Positions 1 through 10,259 of a stretch of DNA of 64,000 nt are shown here, one piece after another. Origin of the DNA: Pseudomonas sp. CC120222-01a. Lineage in GTDB: Bacteria; Pseudomonadota; Gammaproteobacteria; Pseudomonadales; Pseudomonadaceae. Every line of letters starts with the position of its first letter. Position 1 is the first letter of the stretch. The notes below the pieces were generated by a model that saw only the letters and a program-made list of their open reading frames with translations, was not told the origin of the DNA and made no database searches. A program made the position numbers and the translations under genes. Location of the stretch: the NCBI RefSeq assembly GCF_003097235.1, contig NZ_QEQQ01000005.1:244113-308112 (forward strand), written 5' to 3'.

Positions 1-713
1 CGCCGCGCCAGGTAATCACCCAGGGCCTGCACGCCATACCGCTCAGTGGCATGGTGCCCCGCGGCAACGAAGCTGACACCGTTCTCCCGGGCGCTGTGAT
101 AGGTCTGTTCGGACGCCTCGCCAGTGAGGTACAGGTCCACCCCCGCCGCAATCGCCGTATCGATGTAGCCCTGCCCGCCGCCGGTGCACCAGCCGACCCG
201 GCGAATCATCTCGTCGCCTTCCACCAGCAACGGCTCACGCCCGAGCACTGCCTGCACCCGATGGGCGAAGTCACGGGCAGTCACAGGCTCGGCCAGCGAA
301 CCGACCAGCCCGACCACCTTGGGGTTTTCCGGGTCCAGCGGCCCTTCTACAGTGATGTCCAACTGTCGCGCCAGTTGCACGTTGTTGCCAACCTCAGGGT
401 GCACATCCAGCGGCAGGTGAAACGCCAGCAGGCTGATGTCGTGCTTGAGCAAGGTCTTCAAGCGGCGCTGACGGATCCCGGTAACACACGGGTTCTCGCC
501 CTTCCAGAAGTAACCATGGTGCACCAGGATCAGGTCGGCCCCGGCCTCGACCGCGGCATCCAGCAAGGCCTGGCTGGCGGTGACGCCGCTGACGATGCGG
601 CTGACCTGCGGACGGCCCTCGACCTGCAGGCCATTGGGGCAGTAATCCTGGATCTTCGCGCTGCCCAGGTAGCGTTCGGCTTCCTCGACCAGGGTGTTGA
701 GTGCGACGGCCAT
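1..713 (-). CDS. NIF3-like dinuclear metal-centre protein (partial, C-terminus beyond window)
   Basis: The reading frame starts at an ATG at 713 and is still open at base 1, so the C-terminus lies outside. The protein begins MAVALNTLVEEAERYL and contains CPNGLQVEG, a metal-ligand stretch LVHHGYFWKGE, and near the edge AAGHHATERYG, all typical of the NIF3/YbgI family (hexameric proteins with a two-metal site, often labelled GTP cyclohydrolase 1 type 2-like, true function unsettled). It is divergent from algW, whose start is 169 bases away, and the short gap must hold both promoters. Family assignment is firm; the biochemical role is not known. Confidence 0.9.
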   Translation of the reverse strand, partial: MAVALNTLVEEAERYLGSAKIQDYCPNGLQVEGRPQVSRIVSGVTASQALLDAAVEAGADLILVHHGYFWKGENPCVTGIRQRRLKTLLKHDISLLAFHLPLDVHPEVGNNVQLARQLDITVEGPLDPENPKVVGLVGSLAEPVTARDFAHRVQAVLGREPLLVEGDEMIRRVGWCTGGGQGYIDTAIAAGVDLYLTGEASEQTYHSARENGVSFVAAGHHATERYGVQALGDYLAR

Positions 714-881
714 GAAAATCTCCTCGAAATCTGCGCTTTTCTCGGGCGCAACGCCTGCAGAACGCCCGTATAATGCCGGCCATTATGGGCCGTCGCCGGC
801 ATCGGGGGAACCGGTGTATGATCGCGCGCGCTCATGCCCCACTGCGCGGCCACCGGCCCCCGCTCTTTCCAGGACTCGTTC

Positions 882-2042
882 ATGTTCAAGGCTTTGCGTT
901 ACTTTGGCTGGCCCCTGTTCACCGGTATTCTGATCGCCGTACTGATCATCCAGCGCTACCCGGAGTGGGTCGGCCTGCCCAGCCAGGACGTCAACCTGCA
1001 ACAAGCCCCGCAAACCTCGCGGATCATGCAGGGCCCGGTGTCCTACGCCGACGCCGTGACCCTCGCCGCCCCGGCCGTGGTCAACCTGTACACCACCAAG
1101 GTGGTGAACAAGACCGCCCACCCGCTGTTCGAAGACCCGCAGTTCCGCCGCTTCTTCGGTGACAACCTGCCCAAGCAGCGCCGTTGGGAGTCGAGCCTGG
1201 GTTCGGCGGTGATCATGAGCCCCGAGGGCTACCTGCTGACCAACAACCACGTTACCAGCGGAGCCGACCAGATCGTCGTGGCCCTGAAGGACGGCCGGGA
1301 AACCCTGGCGCGGGTCATCGGCAGCGACCCGGAAACCGACCTGGCGGTGTTGAAGATCGACCTGAAGAACCTGCCAGCCATCACCATCGGCCGCTCCGAC
1401 AACATCCACATCGGTGATGTGGTGCTGGCCATCGGTAACCCGTTCGGCGTTGGCCAGACCGTGACCATGGGCATCATCAGTGCCACCGGCCGCAACCAGC
1501 TGGGCCTGAACAACTACGAAGACTTCATCCAGACCGACGCGGCGATCAACCCGGGCAACTCCGGGGGTGCGCTGGTCGACGCCAATGGCAACCTGGTCGG
1601 CATCAACACCGCGATCTTCTCCAAGTCCGGCGGCTCCCAGGGCATCGGCTTCGCCATCCCGATCAAGCTGGCGCTGGAAGTGATGAAGTCGATCGTCGAA
1701 CACGGCCAGGTGATTCGCGGCTGGCTAGGCATCGAGGTACAACCGTTGAGCCAGGAACTGGCCGAATCGTTTGGCATGCAGGGCCGCCCAGGCATCGTGG
1801 TGGCCGGTATCTTCCGCGACGGCCCGGCGCAAAAAGCAGGGTTGCAGCTGGGTGACGTGATCCTGAGCATCAACGGCGAACCGGCCGGTGACGGGCGCAA
1901 GTCGATGAACCAGGTGGCGCGTATCAAGCCAACCGACAAGATCACCATCGAGGTGATGCGCAATGGTCAGCAGCTGAAGCTGATTGCCGAGGTGGGGCTG
2001 CGCCCGCCACCGGCACCGGCTGCCAACCCGGAAGATAACTAA
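882..2042 (+). CDS. algW: AlgW/DegS-type periplasmic serine protease
   Basis: This 386-residue HtrA-family protease has an N-terminal membrane anchor (about residues 8-24), a trypsin-like domain with the triad His123 (TNNHVTSG), Asp153 (PETDLAVLK) and Ser227 (NPGNSGGAL), and one C-terminal PDZ domain (about 280-375). One PDZ domain and the anchor fit DegS/AlgW rather than two-PDZ MucD/DegP. In Pseudomonas AlgW cuts the anti-sigma factor MucA when its PDZ domain senses misfolded outer-membrane proteins, releasing AlgU. I start at ATG 882 because the residues encoded upstream (from 834) are not family-like and the anchor begins right after 882. Its target, the AlgU-type algD promoter, lies about 13 kb downstream. 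Confidence 0.95.
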   Translation: MFKALRYFGWPLFTGILIAVLIIQRYPEWVGLPSQDVNLQQAPQTSRIMQGPVSYADAVTLAAPAVVNLYTTKVVNKTAHPLFEDPQFRRFFGDNLPKQRRWESSLGSAVIMSPEGYLLTNNHVTSGADQIVVALKDGRETLARVIGSDPETDLAVLKIDLKNLPAITIGRSDNIHIGDVVLAIGNPFGVGQTVTMGIISATGRNQLGLNNYEDFIQTDAAINPGNSGGALVDANGNLVGINTAIFSKSGGSQGIGFAIPIKLALEVMKSIVEHGQVIRGWLGIEVQPLSQELAESFGMQGRPGIVVAGIFRDGPAQKAGLQLGDVILSINGEPAGDGRKSMNQVARIKPTDKITIEVMRNGQQLKLIAEVGLRPPPAPAANPEDN

Positions 2043-2052
2043 GGCTTTGAAT

Positions 2053-2111
2053 TGGGGCTGCTTTGCAGCCCTTCGCGGGCAAGCCCGCGAAGGGCCGCAG
2101 AGCGGCCCCAA
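2053..2111. repeat. REP-type palindrome / bidirectional terminator between algW and aapP
   Basis: A 13-bp stem with arms 2068-2080 and 2083-2095 (core GCGGGCAAGCCCGC) is enclosed by outer complementary arms (TTGGGGC and GCCCCAA). It fills the 74-base gap between the convergent stop codons of algW and aapP. The core matches the REP elements found elsewhere in this window; the placement suggests a shared transcription end. Confidence 0.75.
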
Positions 2112-2116
2112 CAGCA

Positions 2117-2881
2117 TCAGTGCAGGATCTGGCTGAGGAACAGCTTGGTCCGGTCACTGCGCGGGCGGTCGAAGAAGTCATCCGGCGCGGCCTGCTCGAC
2201 GATCTCCCCCTTGTCCATGAAGATCACCCGGTTCGCCACGGTGCGGGCAAAGCCCATTTCGTGGGTCACGCAGAGCATGGTCATGCCGTCCTCGGCCAAA
2301 CCGACCATGGTGTCGAGCACTTCCTTGACCATTTCCGGGTCCAGCGCCGAGGTCGGCTCATCGAAGAGCATGATCTTCGGCTTCATGCACAGCGCCCGGG
2401 CAATCGCCACGCGCTGCTGCTGGCCACCCGACAGCTGCCCCGGGAACTTGTGGGCCTGCTCCGGAATACGCACCCGCTCCAGGTAGTGCATGGCGATTTC
2501 CTCGGCCTTGCGCCGCGGCATCTTGCGCACCCACATCGGCGCCAGGGTGCAGTTTTCCAGAATGCTCAGGTGCGGGAACAGGTTGAAGTGCTGGAACACC
2601 ATGCCCACCTCGCGGCGGATCGCCTCGATCTGCTTGAGGTCGTTGGTCAGCTCCACGCCATCGACCACGATGCGGCCCTGCTGGTGCTCTTCCAGGCGGT
2701 TGAGGCAGCGGATGGTGGTCGACTTGCCCGAGCCGGACGGGCCACACAGGACGATGCGCTCGCCCTGGCGCACGTTCAGGTTGATGTCCTTGAGCACATG
2801 GAACTGGCCGTACCACTTGTTCACGCCCTGCATCTGGATGATGCCTTCGGGGCCGGCAGGCTGCTTGATCGCTTCACTCAT
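2117..2881 (-). CDS. aapP: Amino-acid ABC transporter ATP-binding protein AapP
   Basis: This 254-residue ATPase powers the AapJQMP general/polar L-amino-acid importer at the inner membrane. Walker A is GPSGSGKST (47-55), the Q-loop is [10 protein letters not shown] (95-104), the signature is LSGGQQQR (150-157), and Walker B is [12 protein letters not shown] (170-181). The start MSEAIKQ at 2881 gives the normal family length; an in-frame extension upstream overlaps aapM and lacks family sequence. It is the last gene of the operon, 10 bases after aapM. Confidence 0.95.
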   Translation of the reverse strand: MSEAIKQPAGPEGIIQMQGVNKWYGQFHVLKDINLNVRQGERIVLCGPSGSGKSTTIRCLNRLEEHQQGRIVVDGVELTNDLKQIEAIRREVGMVFQHFNLFPHLSILENCTLAPMWVRKMPRRKAEEIAMHYLERVRIPEQAHKFPGQLSGGQQQRVAIARALCMKPKIMLFDEPTSALDPEMVKEVLDTMVGLAEDGMTMLCVTHEMGFARTVANRVIFMDKGEIVEQAAPDDFFDRPRSDRTKLFLSQILH

Positions 2882-2891
2882 TTCGAAACTC

Positions 2892-3989
2892 CTAACGCTT
2901 GTGGCCAGTGTCCAGCTTGCGCTCCAGGTGCATGGAGTAGCGGGACATACCGAAACAGAAAATCCAGAACACCAGGGCGGCGAACACATAGCCCTCGGTG
3001 GCCATGCCCAGCCAGGCCGGGTCAGCGGCGGCTTGCTTGACGCTGTTGAGCAGGTCGAACAGGCCGATGATGATCACCAGGCTGGTGTCCTTGAACAGGG
3101 CGATGAAGGTGTTGACGATGCCGGGGATCACCAGCTTGAGCGCCTGCGGCAGAATCACCAGGCCCATCGAGCGCCAGTAGCCCAGGCCCATGGCCGCGGC
3201 GGCTTCGTACTGGCCCTTGGGAATGGCCTGCAGACCACCGCGCACCACCTCGGCGACATACGCCGACTGGAACAGGATCACCCCGATCATCGCCCGCAGC
3301 AGTTTGTCGAAGCTCATGCCTTCCGGCAGGAACAGCGGCAGCATCACCGATGACATGAACAGCACGGTGATCAGCGGCACACCGCGCCAGAACTCGATGA
3401 AAGTCACGCAGACCACCTTCACCGCCGGCATCCGCGAACGCCGTCCCAGGGCCAGCAGAATACCCAGCGGCAAGGCGCCGACGATGCCCACGGTGGCGAT
3501 CACCAGGGTCAGCATCAGCCCGCCCCACTGGCTGGTGGCGACGTTGCTCAAGCCCAGTAAGCCGCCGTGCAGCAAGGTGTAGGCGAGGACCGGGTACAGC
3601 ACCAGGAAGCCCAGGCCGTAGAAGGCCTTGCGCGGGAAGCGCTTGATGAACAGCGGCGCCGCGCCGAGCACGGCCAGCCACACGGTGAGGTCTACGCGCC
3701 AGCGCAGCTCGACCGGGTAGTAGCCGTACATGAATTGGCCGAAGCGCTGCTGCACGAACACCCAGCAGGCGCCCGACTGGGTGCAGTCGGCGCGGGTGGT
3801 GCCGACCCAGTTAGCGTCGATCAACGCCCACTGCACCAGCGGCGGTACGATCAGCCACACCAGGTACACGGCGAACAGGGTCAGCAGGGTGTTGAGCCAG
3901 CTGGAGAACAGGTTTGCACGCATCCATGCGAGCACGCCGACGGTTTTCACCGGTGGCGGCATGTCGGGTTTGAAAACATGGGCATTCAC
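2892..3989 (-). CDS. aapM: Amino-acid ABC transporter permease AapM
   Basis: A 365-residue inner-membrane permease of the HisM/AapM family. It has several hydrophobic segments, a large periplasmic loop near residues 60-100, and a C-terminal transport domain with the EAA-type loop ([15 protein letters not shown]) that contacts the ATPase. The start is a GTG at 3989 with a good ribosome site (GAGGAT, six bases upstream) and gives [13 protein letters not shown]. It pairs with AapQ, 10 bases upstream, and AapP downstream. Confidence 0.93.
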   Translation of the reverse strand: MNAHVFKPDMPPPVKTVGVLAWMRANLFSSWLNTLLTLFAVYLVWLIVPPLVQWALIDANWVGTTRADCTQSGACWVFVQQRFGQFMYGYYPVELRWRVDLTVWLAVLGAAPLFIKRFPRKAFYGLGFLVLYPVLAYTLLHGGLLGLSNVATSQWGGLMLTLVIATVGIVGALPLGILLALGRRSRMPAVKVVCVTFIEFWRGVPLITVLFMSSVMLPLFLPEGMSFDKLLRAMIGVILFQSAYVAEVVRGGLQAIPKGQYEAAAAMGLGYWRSMGLVILPQALKLVIPGIVNTFIALFKDTSLVIIIGLFDLLNSVKQAAADPAWLGMATEGYVFAALVFWIFCFGMSRYSMHLERKLDTGHKR

Positions 3990-3999
3990 GGGCGTATCC

Positions 4000-5178
4000 T
4001 CACCGCTCGATCAGCGCGATGCGCTTGTTGTACCAGTTCATCAGCAGCGAAATGCTGATGCTGATGGCGAGATAGACACTCATGGTGATGGCGATCACCT
4101 CGATGGCCTGGCCGGTCTGGTTGAGCACGGTACCGGCGAACAGCGAGACCATCTCCGGGTAGCCGATACCGGCCGCCAGCGACGAGTTCTTCGCCAGGTT
4201 CAGGTACTGGCTGGTCAGCGGCGGAATGATCACCCGCAGTGCCTGGGGGATGATCACCTTGCGCAGGGTCGGGCCATCGCGCAGGCCGAGCGAGTGGGCC
4301 GCTTCGGTCTGGCCATGGCTCACTGAGCGAATGCCCGAACGCACGATCTCGGCAATGAACGCCGCCGTATAGATGGTCAACGCCAGGGTCAGCGCCAGCA
4401 GCTCGGGGATCAGCACCCAGCCGCCAACGAAGTTGAAGCCCTTGAGCTGCGGTACTTCCCAGTGCACCGGGCTGCCGAACAGCAGCGCGCAGGCGCCTGG
4501 AATGACGATCAGCAGCGCCAGCCCCACCCAGAACTTGTGGAACGGCTCGCCGGTTTCGTCGAAACGCTTGTTGGCGTAACGCACCATCGCCACGATCGCC
4601 ACCAACGCCAGCACCAGGGCAACAACGAACGGCCAGAAGCCCTCCGCCATCGACGCACCGGGCATGTTCAGGCCGCGGTTGCTGATGAAGAAGGTGTCGT
4701 CGATGTTGATGCTGCCCTTGGGCCCCGGCAGGGTCAGAAACACCGCGAAGTACCAGAACAGGATCTGCAGCAGTGGCGGGATGTTGCGGAAGGTTTCCAC
4801 ATACACGGTCGCCAGCTTGCTGATCATCCAGTTCGGCGACAGCCGCGCCACACCGATGATGAAACCCAGAACGGTCGCCAGGATCACGCCAATGAACGTC
4901 ACCAGCAGGGTATTGAGCAGGCCGATGACGAACACCCGCGCGTAGCTGTCGGACTCCACGTAGGGAATCAGGTGCTGGGCGATGCCGAAGCCGGCGCTAC
5001 GCTCGAGAAAGTCGAAACCCGAGGTGATGCCCCGGTGCTGCAGGTTGGTCTGGGTGTTGTGGAACAGGTACCAGCCCAGGCCCACCACGAAGACTATCGT
5101 GAGAATCTGGAACAGCCAGGCGCGCACACGCGGGTCGTTCAGGGACAGCCCCTTGGGTGCGCCAATTTGATTTTGCAT
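4000..5178 (-). CDS. aapQ: Amino-acid ABC transporter permease AapQ
   Basis: A 392-residue inner-membrane permease, partner of AapM. The N-terminal transmembrane segment (about 16-33) is followed by a long soluble stretch and then further helices; near the C-terminus TEAAHSLGLRDGPTLRK is the EAA loop for AapP contact. AapQ proteins are longer than usual polar amino-acid permeases because of an inserted domain, and the length here agrees. It lies 67 bases after aapJ and 10 before aapM, in one operon. Confidence 0.93.
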   Translation of the reverse strand: MQNQIGAPKGLSLNDPRVRAWLFQILTIVFVVGLGWYLFHNTQTNLQHRGITSGFDFLERSAGFGIAQHLIPYVESDSYARVFVIGLLNTLLVTFIGVILATVLGFIIGVARLSPNWMISKLATVYVETFRNIPPLLQILFWYFAVFLTLPGPKGSINIDDTFFISNRGLNMPGASMAEGFWPFVVALVLALVAIVAMVRYANKRFDETGEPFHKFWVGLALLIVIPGACALLFGSPVHWEVPQLKGFNFVGGWVLIPELLALTLALTIYTAAFIAEIVRSGIRSVSHGQTEAAHSLGLRDGPTLRKVIIPQALRVIIPPLTSQYLNLAKNSSLAAGIGYPEMVSLFAGTVLNQTGQAIEVIAITMSVYLAISISISLLMNWYNKRIALIER

Positions 5179-5245
5179 GAAGTGCCCCGAAAAATAGGGA
5201 TTCGAACAACCTGCGGCGGCGGGATGCCGCCGCAGGGTGCAGCCA

Positions 5246-6274
5246 TCAGCGCACAGGTGGCGCGTACTGGATGCCGCCGTTGTTCCACAGGGCGTTCATG
5301 CCACGGTCGATCTTCAGGTCGGTGCTCTGGCCCAGGTTCTTCTCGAACACTTCGCCATAGTTGCCGACTTGCTTGACGATCTGCACTACCCAGTCTTTGG
5401 GCAGCTTGAGGTCCTTGCCATATTCACCGTCCGCGCCCAGCAGGCGGGCGACGTCCGGGTTCTTGGTGGACTTGGCCTCGGCCTCGACGTTCTTCGAGGT
5501 GATGCCGGCCTCTTCAGCGTTGAGCATGGCGAACAGGGTCCACTTGACGATACTGAACCAGTCTTCGTCGCCTTTACGCACCACCGGGCCGAGTGGCTCC
5601 TTGGAGATGGTTTCCGGCAGCACCACGTAGTCGGTCGGTGCGGCCAGCTTGGAGCGCTGGGCGAACAGCTGCGACTTGTCCGAGGTCAGCACGTCGCAAC
5701 GGCCAGACTCCAGCGACTTGGCGCTTTCGTCGGAGGTGTCGAAGGTGATCGGGGTGTACTTCAGGCCATTGGCACGGAAGAAGTCCGACACGTTCAGCTC
5801 GGTGGTGGTACCGGCCTGGATGCAGATGGTCGCGCCGTCGAGTTCCTTGGCGCTGGAAACGCCGAGCTTCTTGTTGACCAGGAAACCGACGCCGTCATAG
5901 TAGGTGACGCCGGCAAACACCAGGCCCATGCCGGCATCACGCGAGCTGGTCCAGGTGGTGTTGCGCGACAGCACGTCGACTTCGCCCGACTGCAGCGCTG
6001 TGAAGCGCTCCTTGGCGTTGAGCTGGCTGAACTTGACCTTGGTCGCGTCGCCGAATACGGCGGCGGCCACGGCGCGGCAGACATCGGCGTCGATACCGAC
6101 GATCTTGCCTTCCTTGTCAGGTACCGAGAAGCCAGGAAGACCGTCGCTCACGCCACACTGGACGAAGCCCTTCTTCTTTACCGCATCGAGGGTGGCGCCG
6201 GCCTGGGCGGTGCTCACGGCGCCCAGTGCAGCGGCAGCGGTCAGGACTGCCAGGGTGGTTTTCAACATCTTCAT
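5246..6274 (-). CDS. aapJ: General L-amino-acid-binding periplasmic protein AapJ
   Basis: A 342-residue solute-binding protein and first gene of the aapJQMP operon. A clear signal peptide (MKMLKTTLAVLTAAAALGA, cleavage after AQA at about residue 24) is followed by the SBP_bac_3 fold, with family motifs GFSVPDKEGKIVGIDAD and NTTWTSSRDA. It delivers amino acids to AapQM. The start at 6274 has a near-ideal ribosome site (GGAGG, six bases upstream). Confidence 0.95.
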   Translation of the reverse strand: MKMLKTTLAVLTAAAALGAVSTAQAGATLDAVKKKGFVQCGVSDGLPGFSVPDKEGKIVGIDADVCRAVAAAVFGDATKVKFSQLNAKERFTALQSGEVDVLSRNTTWTSSRDAGMGLVFAGVTYYDGVGFLVNKKLGVSSAKELDGATICIQAGTTTELNVSDFFRANGLKYTPITFDTSDESAKSLESGRCDVLTSDKSQLFAQRSKLAAPTDYVVLPETISKEPLGPVVRKGDEDWFSIVKWTLFAMLNAEEAGITSKNVEAEAKSTKNPDVARLLGADGEYGKDLKLPKDWVVQIVKQVGNYGEVFEKNLGQSTDLKIDRGMNALWNNGGIQYAPPVR

Positions 6275-7262
<988 letters not shown>

Positions 7263-7269
7263 GCCAACC

Positions 7270-7291
7270 CCACCTGTAGTTGTGGGAGTTT
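7270..7291 (+). terminator. Weak intrinsic terminator after the esterase gene
   Basis: A 5-bp stem CCCAC/GTGGG (7270-7274 with 7283-7287) is followed by AGTTTT, just after the esterase stop codon. The stem is short, so it may be inefficient. Confidence 0.35.
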
Positions 7292-7363
7292 TCCGCTACG
7301 CCGCGCCCAAATCTTGCATTACACTGCCCGGCGTACATTCCTTAACCAGTTGATGAGACGATC

Positions 7364-8839
7364 GTGCTCAAGGCACTCAAGAAAATATTCGGCAAAGGAG
7401 ACGCCGCGCCACAGGCCGTCGCTCCTGCTGCCAGTGTGACGCCAACGGCGCCCGCCCCCACCGCAGAGGCCCGGCCCGAACCGAAACCGGCCGCGCCCCG
7501 CGCCAAGCACACCACCAAGCCGGCCGCCAAGGCAGAAGCCCCCGCCGATGCCCCTGCACCCGCCGACAAGCCGGCCAAGGACAAACCCCGCCGCGAACGC
7601 AAGCCCAAGCCCCAGGCGAGCCTGTGGAAGCCGGAAGACTTCGTGGTCGAGCCACAGGAAGGCAAGACCCGTTTCCACGACTTCAAGCTCTCCAACGAGC
7701 TGATGCACGCCATCCACGACCTCGGCTTCCCTTACTGCACGCCGATCCAGGCGCAGGTGCTGGGTTACACCCTGGCGGGCCAGGACGCCATCGGTCGTGC
7801 CCAGACCGGTACTGGCAAGACGGCGGCATTCCTGATTTCGATCATTTCCCAGCTGCAGCAGACGCCGCCGCCGAAAGAGCGCTACATGGGCGAGCCGCGC
7901 GCGCTGATCATCGCGCCAACCCGCGAGCTGGTGGTACAGATCGCCAAGGACGCCGTGGCCCTGACCAAATACACCGGCCTGAACGTGATGAGCTTCGTCG
8001 GTGGCATGGACTTCGACAAGCAGCTCAAGGCTCTGGAAGCCCGCCATTGCGACATCCTGGTAGCCACCCCGGGCCGTCTGCTGGACTTCAACCAGCGCGG
8101 CGAAGTGCACCTGGACATGGTCGAGGTGATGGTGCTGGATGAAGCTGACCGCATGCTCGACATGGGCTTCATACCCCAGGTACGGCAGATCATCCGCCAG
8201 ACTCCGCCGAAGAGCGAACGCCAGACCCTGCTGTTCTCCGCCACCTTCACCGACGACGTGATGAACCTGGCCAAGCAGTGGACCACCAATCCGGCAATCG
8301 TCGAGATCGAACCGGAGAACGTCGCCAGCGAAACGGTCGAGCAACACGTGTATGCGGTGGCCGGCAGCGACAAGTACAAGTTGCTGTACAACCTGGTGAC
8401 CCAGAACAAGTGGGAACGGGTGATGGTGTTCGCCAATCGCAAGGACGAAGTACGGCGCATCGAGGAGAAACTCGTGCGCGACGGTATCAATGCCGCTCAG
8501 TTGTCCGGCGACGTACCGCAACACAAGCGTATTCGTACCCTGGAGAACTTCCGCGAAGGGCGCATCACTGTGCTGGTGGCGACCGATGTGGCCGGGCGTG
8601 GGATTCACATCGACGGCATCAGCCATGTGATCAACTTCACCCTGCCTGAAGACCCGGACGATTACGTGCACCGCATCGGCCGTACTGGCCGTGCCGGTAC
8701 CAGCGGTGTGTCGATCAGCTTTGCCGGTGAGGATGACTCCTACCAGCTGCCGGCGATCGAAGAGCTGCTGGGGCGCAAGATCAAGTGCGAGATGCCGCCG
8801 GATGAGCTGCTGAAACCGGTGCCGCGCAAACACCACTGA
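7364..8839 (+). CDS. rhlB: ATP-dependent RNA helicase, RhlB type
   Basis: A 491-residue DEAD-box helicase that unwinds RNA and in related bacteria assists RNase E-based RNA decay. The first about 95 residues form an Ala/Pro/Lys-rich, probably disordered tail. The core has the Q motif ([10 protein letters not shown]), motif I AQTGTGKT (146-153), motif II DEAD (259-262), motif III SAT (292-294) and motif [12 protein letters not shown] near the C-terminus. The start is a GTG at 7364. The extended N-terminus distinguishes it from enteric RhlB, in which the extra tail is C-terminal. Confidence 0.93.
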   Translation: MLKALKKIFGKGDAAPQAVAPAASVTPTAPAPTAEARPEPKPAAPRAKHTTKPAAKAEAPADAPAPADKPAKDKPRRERKPKPQASLWKPEDFVVEPQEGKTRFHDFKLSNELMHAIHDLGFPYCTPIQAQVLGYTLAGQDAIGRAQTGTGKTAAFLISIISQLQQTPPPKERYMGEPRALIIAPTRELVVQIAKDAVALTKYTGLNVMSFVGGMDFDKQLKALEARHCDILVATPGRLLDFNQRGEVHLDMVEVMVLDEADRMLDMGFIPQVRQIIRQTPPKSERQTLLFSATFTDDVMNLAKQWTTNPAIVEIEPENVASETVEQHVYAVAGSDKYKLLYNLVTQNKWERVMVFANRKDEVRRIEEKLVRDGINAAQLSGDVPQHKRIRTLENFREGRITVLVATDVAGRGIHIDGISHVINFTLPEDPDDYVHRIGRTGRAGTSGVSISFAGEDDSYQLPAIEELLGRKIKCEMPPDELLKPVPRKHH

Positions 8840-8861
8840 CCCTCAGCGGGCTACATATCCC

Positions 8862-8978
8862 TGTGGGAGCGGCCTTGTGTCGCGAAAGGGCCGCGCAGCG
8901 GCCCCAGCAATCTTTGCATTAAAGCTGAAATCCTGGGGCCGCTGTGCGGCCCTTTCGCGACACAAGGCCGCTCCCACA
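8862..8978. repeat. REP pair in inverted orientation (REPIN-like)
   Basis: Two near-identical REP copies face each other. Each carries the segment CGGCCTTGTGTCGCGAAA, and the flanks TGTGGGAG and CTCCCACA are complementary. The unit fills the gap between the convergent rhlB and moaE genes and could fold into a long hairpin. It is the same type as the pair at 13973-14089 and differs from the GGGCTTGCCCGC type elsewhere. Confidence 0.85.
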
Positions 8979-8998
8979 AAGGGTCGCCGCAGACTGGA

Positions 8999-9445
8999 CT
9001 ACCAGCGCTCGGCCGCATCCTGGTCACTCTGCTTCCCTTCTACCCACCTTGGCCCCTCCTGGGTATTTTCCTTCTTCCAGAACGGCGCCCGGGTCTTCAG
9101 GTAGTCCATGATGAAGTTGCAGGCATCGAACGCCGCCTGCCGATGGGCACTGGCCACGCCGACAAACACGATCGGCTCACCCGGCTCCAGCGCACCGATG
9201 CGGTGCAGCACCTCGACCTTGAGCAACGGCCAACGCTGCTCGGCCTCGACCACGATCCTGGTCAGCGCCTTCTCGGTCATGCCCGGGTAATGCTCGAGGA
9301 ACATCCCCGCCACGTCACGGCCATCGTTGAAATCGCGCACATAGCCGACAAAACCGACCACGGCGCCGACGCCGACATTGGCCGCATGCATGGCATTGAC
9401 CTCGGCCCCCGGGTCGAACGCCCCGTGTTGCACTCGCACTGCCAT
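8999..9445 (-). CDS. moaE: Molybdopterin synthase catalytic subunit MoaE
   Basis: A 148-residue cytoplasmic enzyme subunit that transfers sulfur from the MoaD C-terminus to precursor Z (cPMP) to make molybdopterin. Family motifs are FVGYVRDFNDG near the N-terminus, HRIGALEPGEPIVFV, and the active-site lysine region KTRAPFWKKE (about residues 117-127). It follows moaD by two bases in the moaC-moaD-moaE operon. Confidence 0.95.
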   Translation of the reverse strand: MAVRVQHGAFDPGAEVNAMHAANVGVGAVVGFVGYVRDFNDGRDVAGMFLEHYPGMTEKALTRIVVEAEQRWPLLKVEVLHRIGALEPGEPIVFVGVASAHRQAAFDACNFIMDYLKTRAPFWKKENTQEGPRWVEGKQSDQDAAERW

Positions 9446-9447
9446 GT

Positions 9448-9693
9448 TCAGCCTCCGGTCACCGGCGGGAAGAACGCCACTTCATCGCCCTCTTCCAGCG
9501 GCTCGTCGAGCTTGCACAGCTCTTCATTGCGCGCACTCATCAGGTTCTGTTCGGCCAGCACTGCGTACTGCCCACCCTTGGCCACCAGTGCCTGGCGCAC
9601 ATCGTCGACCACCCTGAACTCGCCTTCCAGGCGCTCGGCATCGACGCCCAGCAGCTCGCGGTAACGGGCGAAGTACATCACCTTGACCTTCAT
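9448..9693 (-). CDS. moaD: Molybdopterin synthase sulfur carrier subunit MoaD
   Basis: An 81-residue ubiquitin-like protein beginning [13 protein letters not shown] and ending FFPPVTGG. The terminal Gly-Gly is the site that is adenylated and thiocarboxylated before sulfur is handed to MoaE. The start at 9693 overlaps the moaC stop codon (ATGA), indicating translational coupling. A longer frame upstream overlaps moaC in another frame and is not part of the gene. Confidence 0.95.
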   Translation of the reverse strand: MKVKVMYFARYRELLGVDAERLEGEFRVVDDVRQALVAKGGQYAVLAEQNLMSARNEELCKLDEPLEEGDEVAFFPPVTGG

Positions 9694-10163
9694 CACGCTT
9701 CCACCTTGTAGTGCCCGCTCTTGCCACCGACCTTTTCCAGCAGGCGTACCTGCTCGATGACCATGCCCTTGTCCACCGCCTTGCACATGTCGTAGATCGT
9801 CAGCGCGGCAACACTGGCGGCGGTCAGCGCTTCCATCTCGACGCCGGTCTGCCCGGCCAGCTTGCAGCGGGCAACAATATGCACCGCATCCGCGCCGTCG
9901 GCACTCAGTTCGACTTTGACGCTGGTCAGCATCAGCGGGTGGCACAGCGGGATCAAATCACTGGTCTTCTTCGCCGCCTGGATACCGGCAATGCGCGCCA
10001 CGGCGAACACATCGCCCTTGGGATGCTCGCCGTCGACGATCATCTGCAAAGTCTGCGGCAACATGCGCACCCGCGCCTCGGCCACGGCCTCGCGCTCGGT
10101 CACGGCCTTTTCAGTGACGTCGACCATGTTGGCGCGCCCCTGGGAATCAAGATGAGTCAGCAC
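9693..10163 (-). CDS. moaC: Cyclic pyranopterin monophosphate synthase MoaC
   Basis: A 156-residue enzyme that converts the MoaA product to cyclic pyranopterin monophosphate. Conserved motifs are LIPLCHPL (His75), [19 protein letters not shown] and MCKAVDKGM (Asp125, Lys128). The start is a GTG at 10163. It is the first gene of the moaC-D-E operon; no moaA or moaB lies nearby. Confidence 0.95.
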   Translation of the reverse strand: MLTHLDSQGRANMVDVTEKAVTEREAVAEARVRMLPQTLQMIVDGEHPKGDVFAVARIAGIQAAKKTSDLIPLCHPLMLTSVKVELSADGADAVHIVARCKLAGQTGVEMEALTAASVAALTIYDMCKAVDKGMVIEQVRLLEKVGGKSGHYKVEA

Positions 10164-10223
10164 TGCTCTGCTCCTGTGAAGGGAACAGAGAGTGTAAACC
10201 CGTGGGTCAAGATTGCGCAGCGG

Positions 10224-10252
10224 AAAAAAGCCGGGCGGCGAGCCACCCGGCT
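10224..10252 (-). terminator. Intrinsic terminator of the PIN-PhoH gene
   Basis: Read on the minus strand, a 10-bp stem AGCCGGGTGG/CCGCCCGGCT (one G-T pair) with loop CTCG is followed by six Ts. It starts eight bases after the stop codon of the PhoH-family gene and insulates it from moaC. Confidence 0.85.
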
Positions 10253-10259
10253 GTGAGGG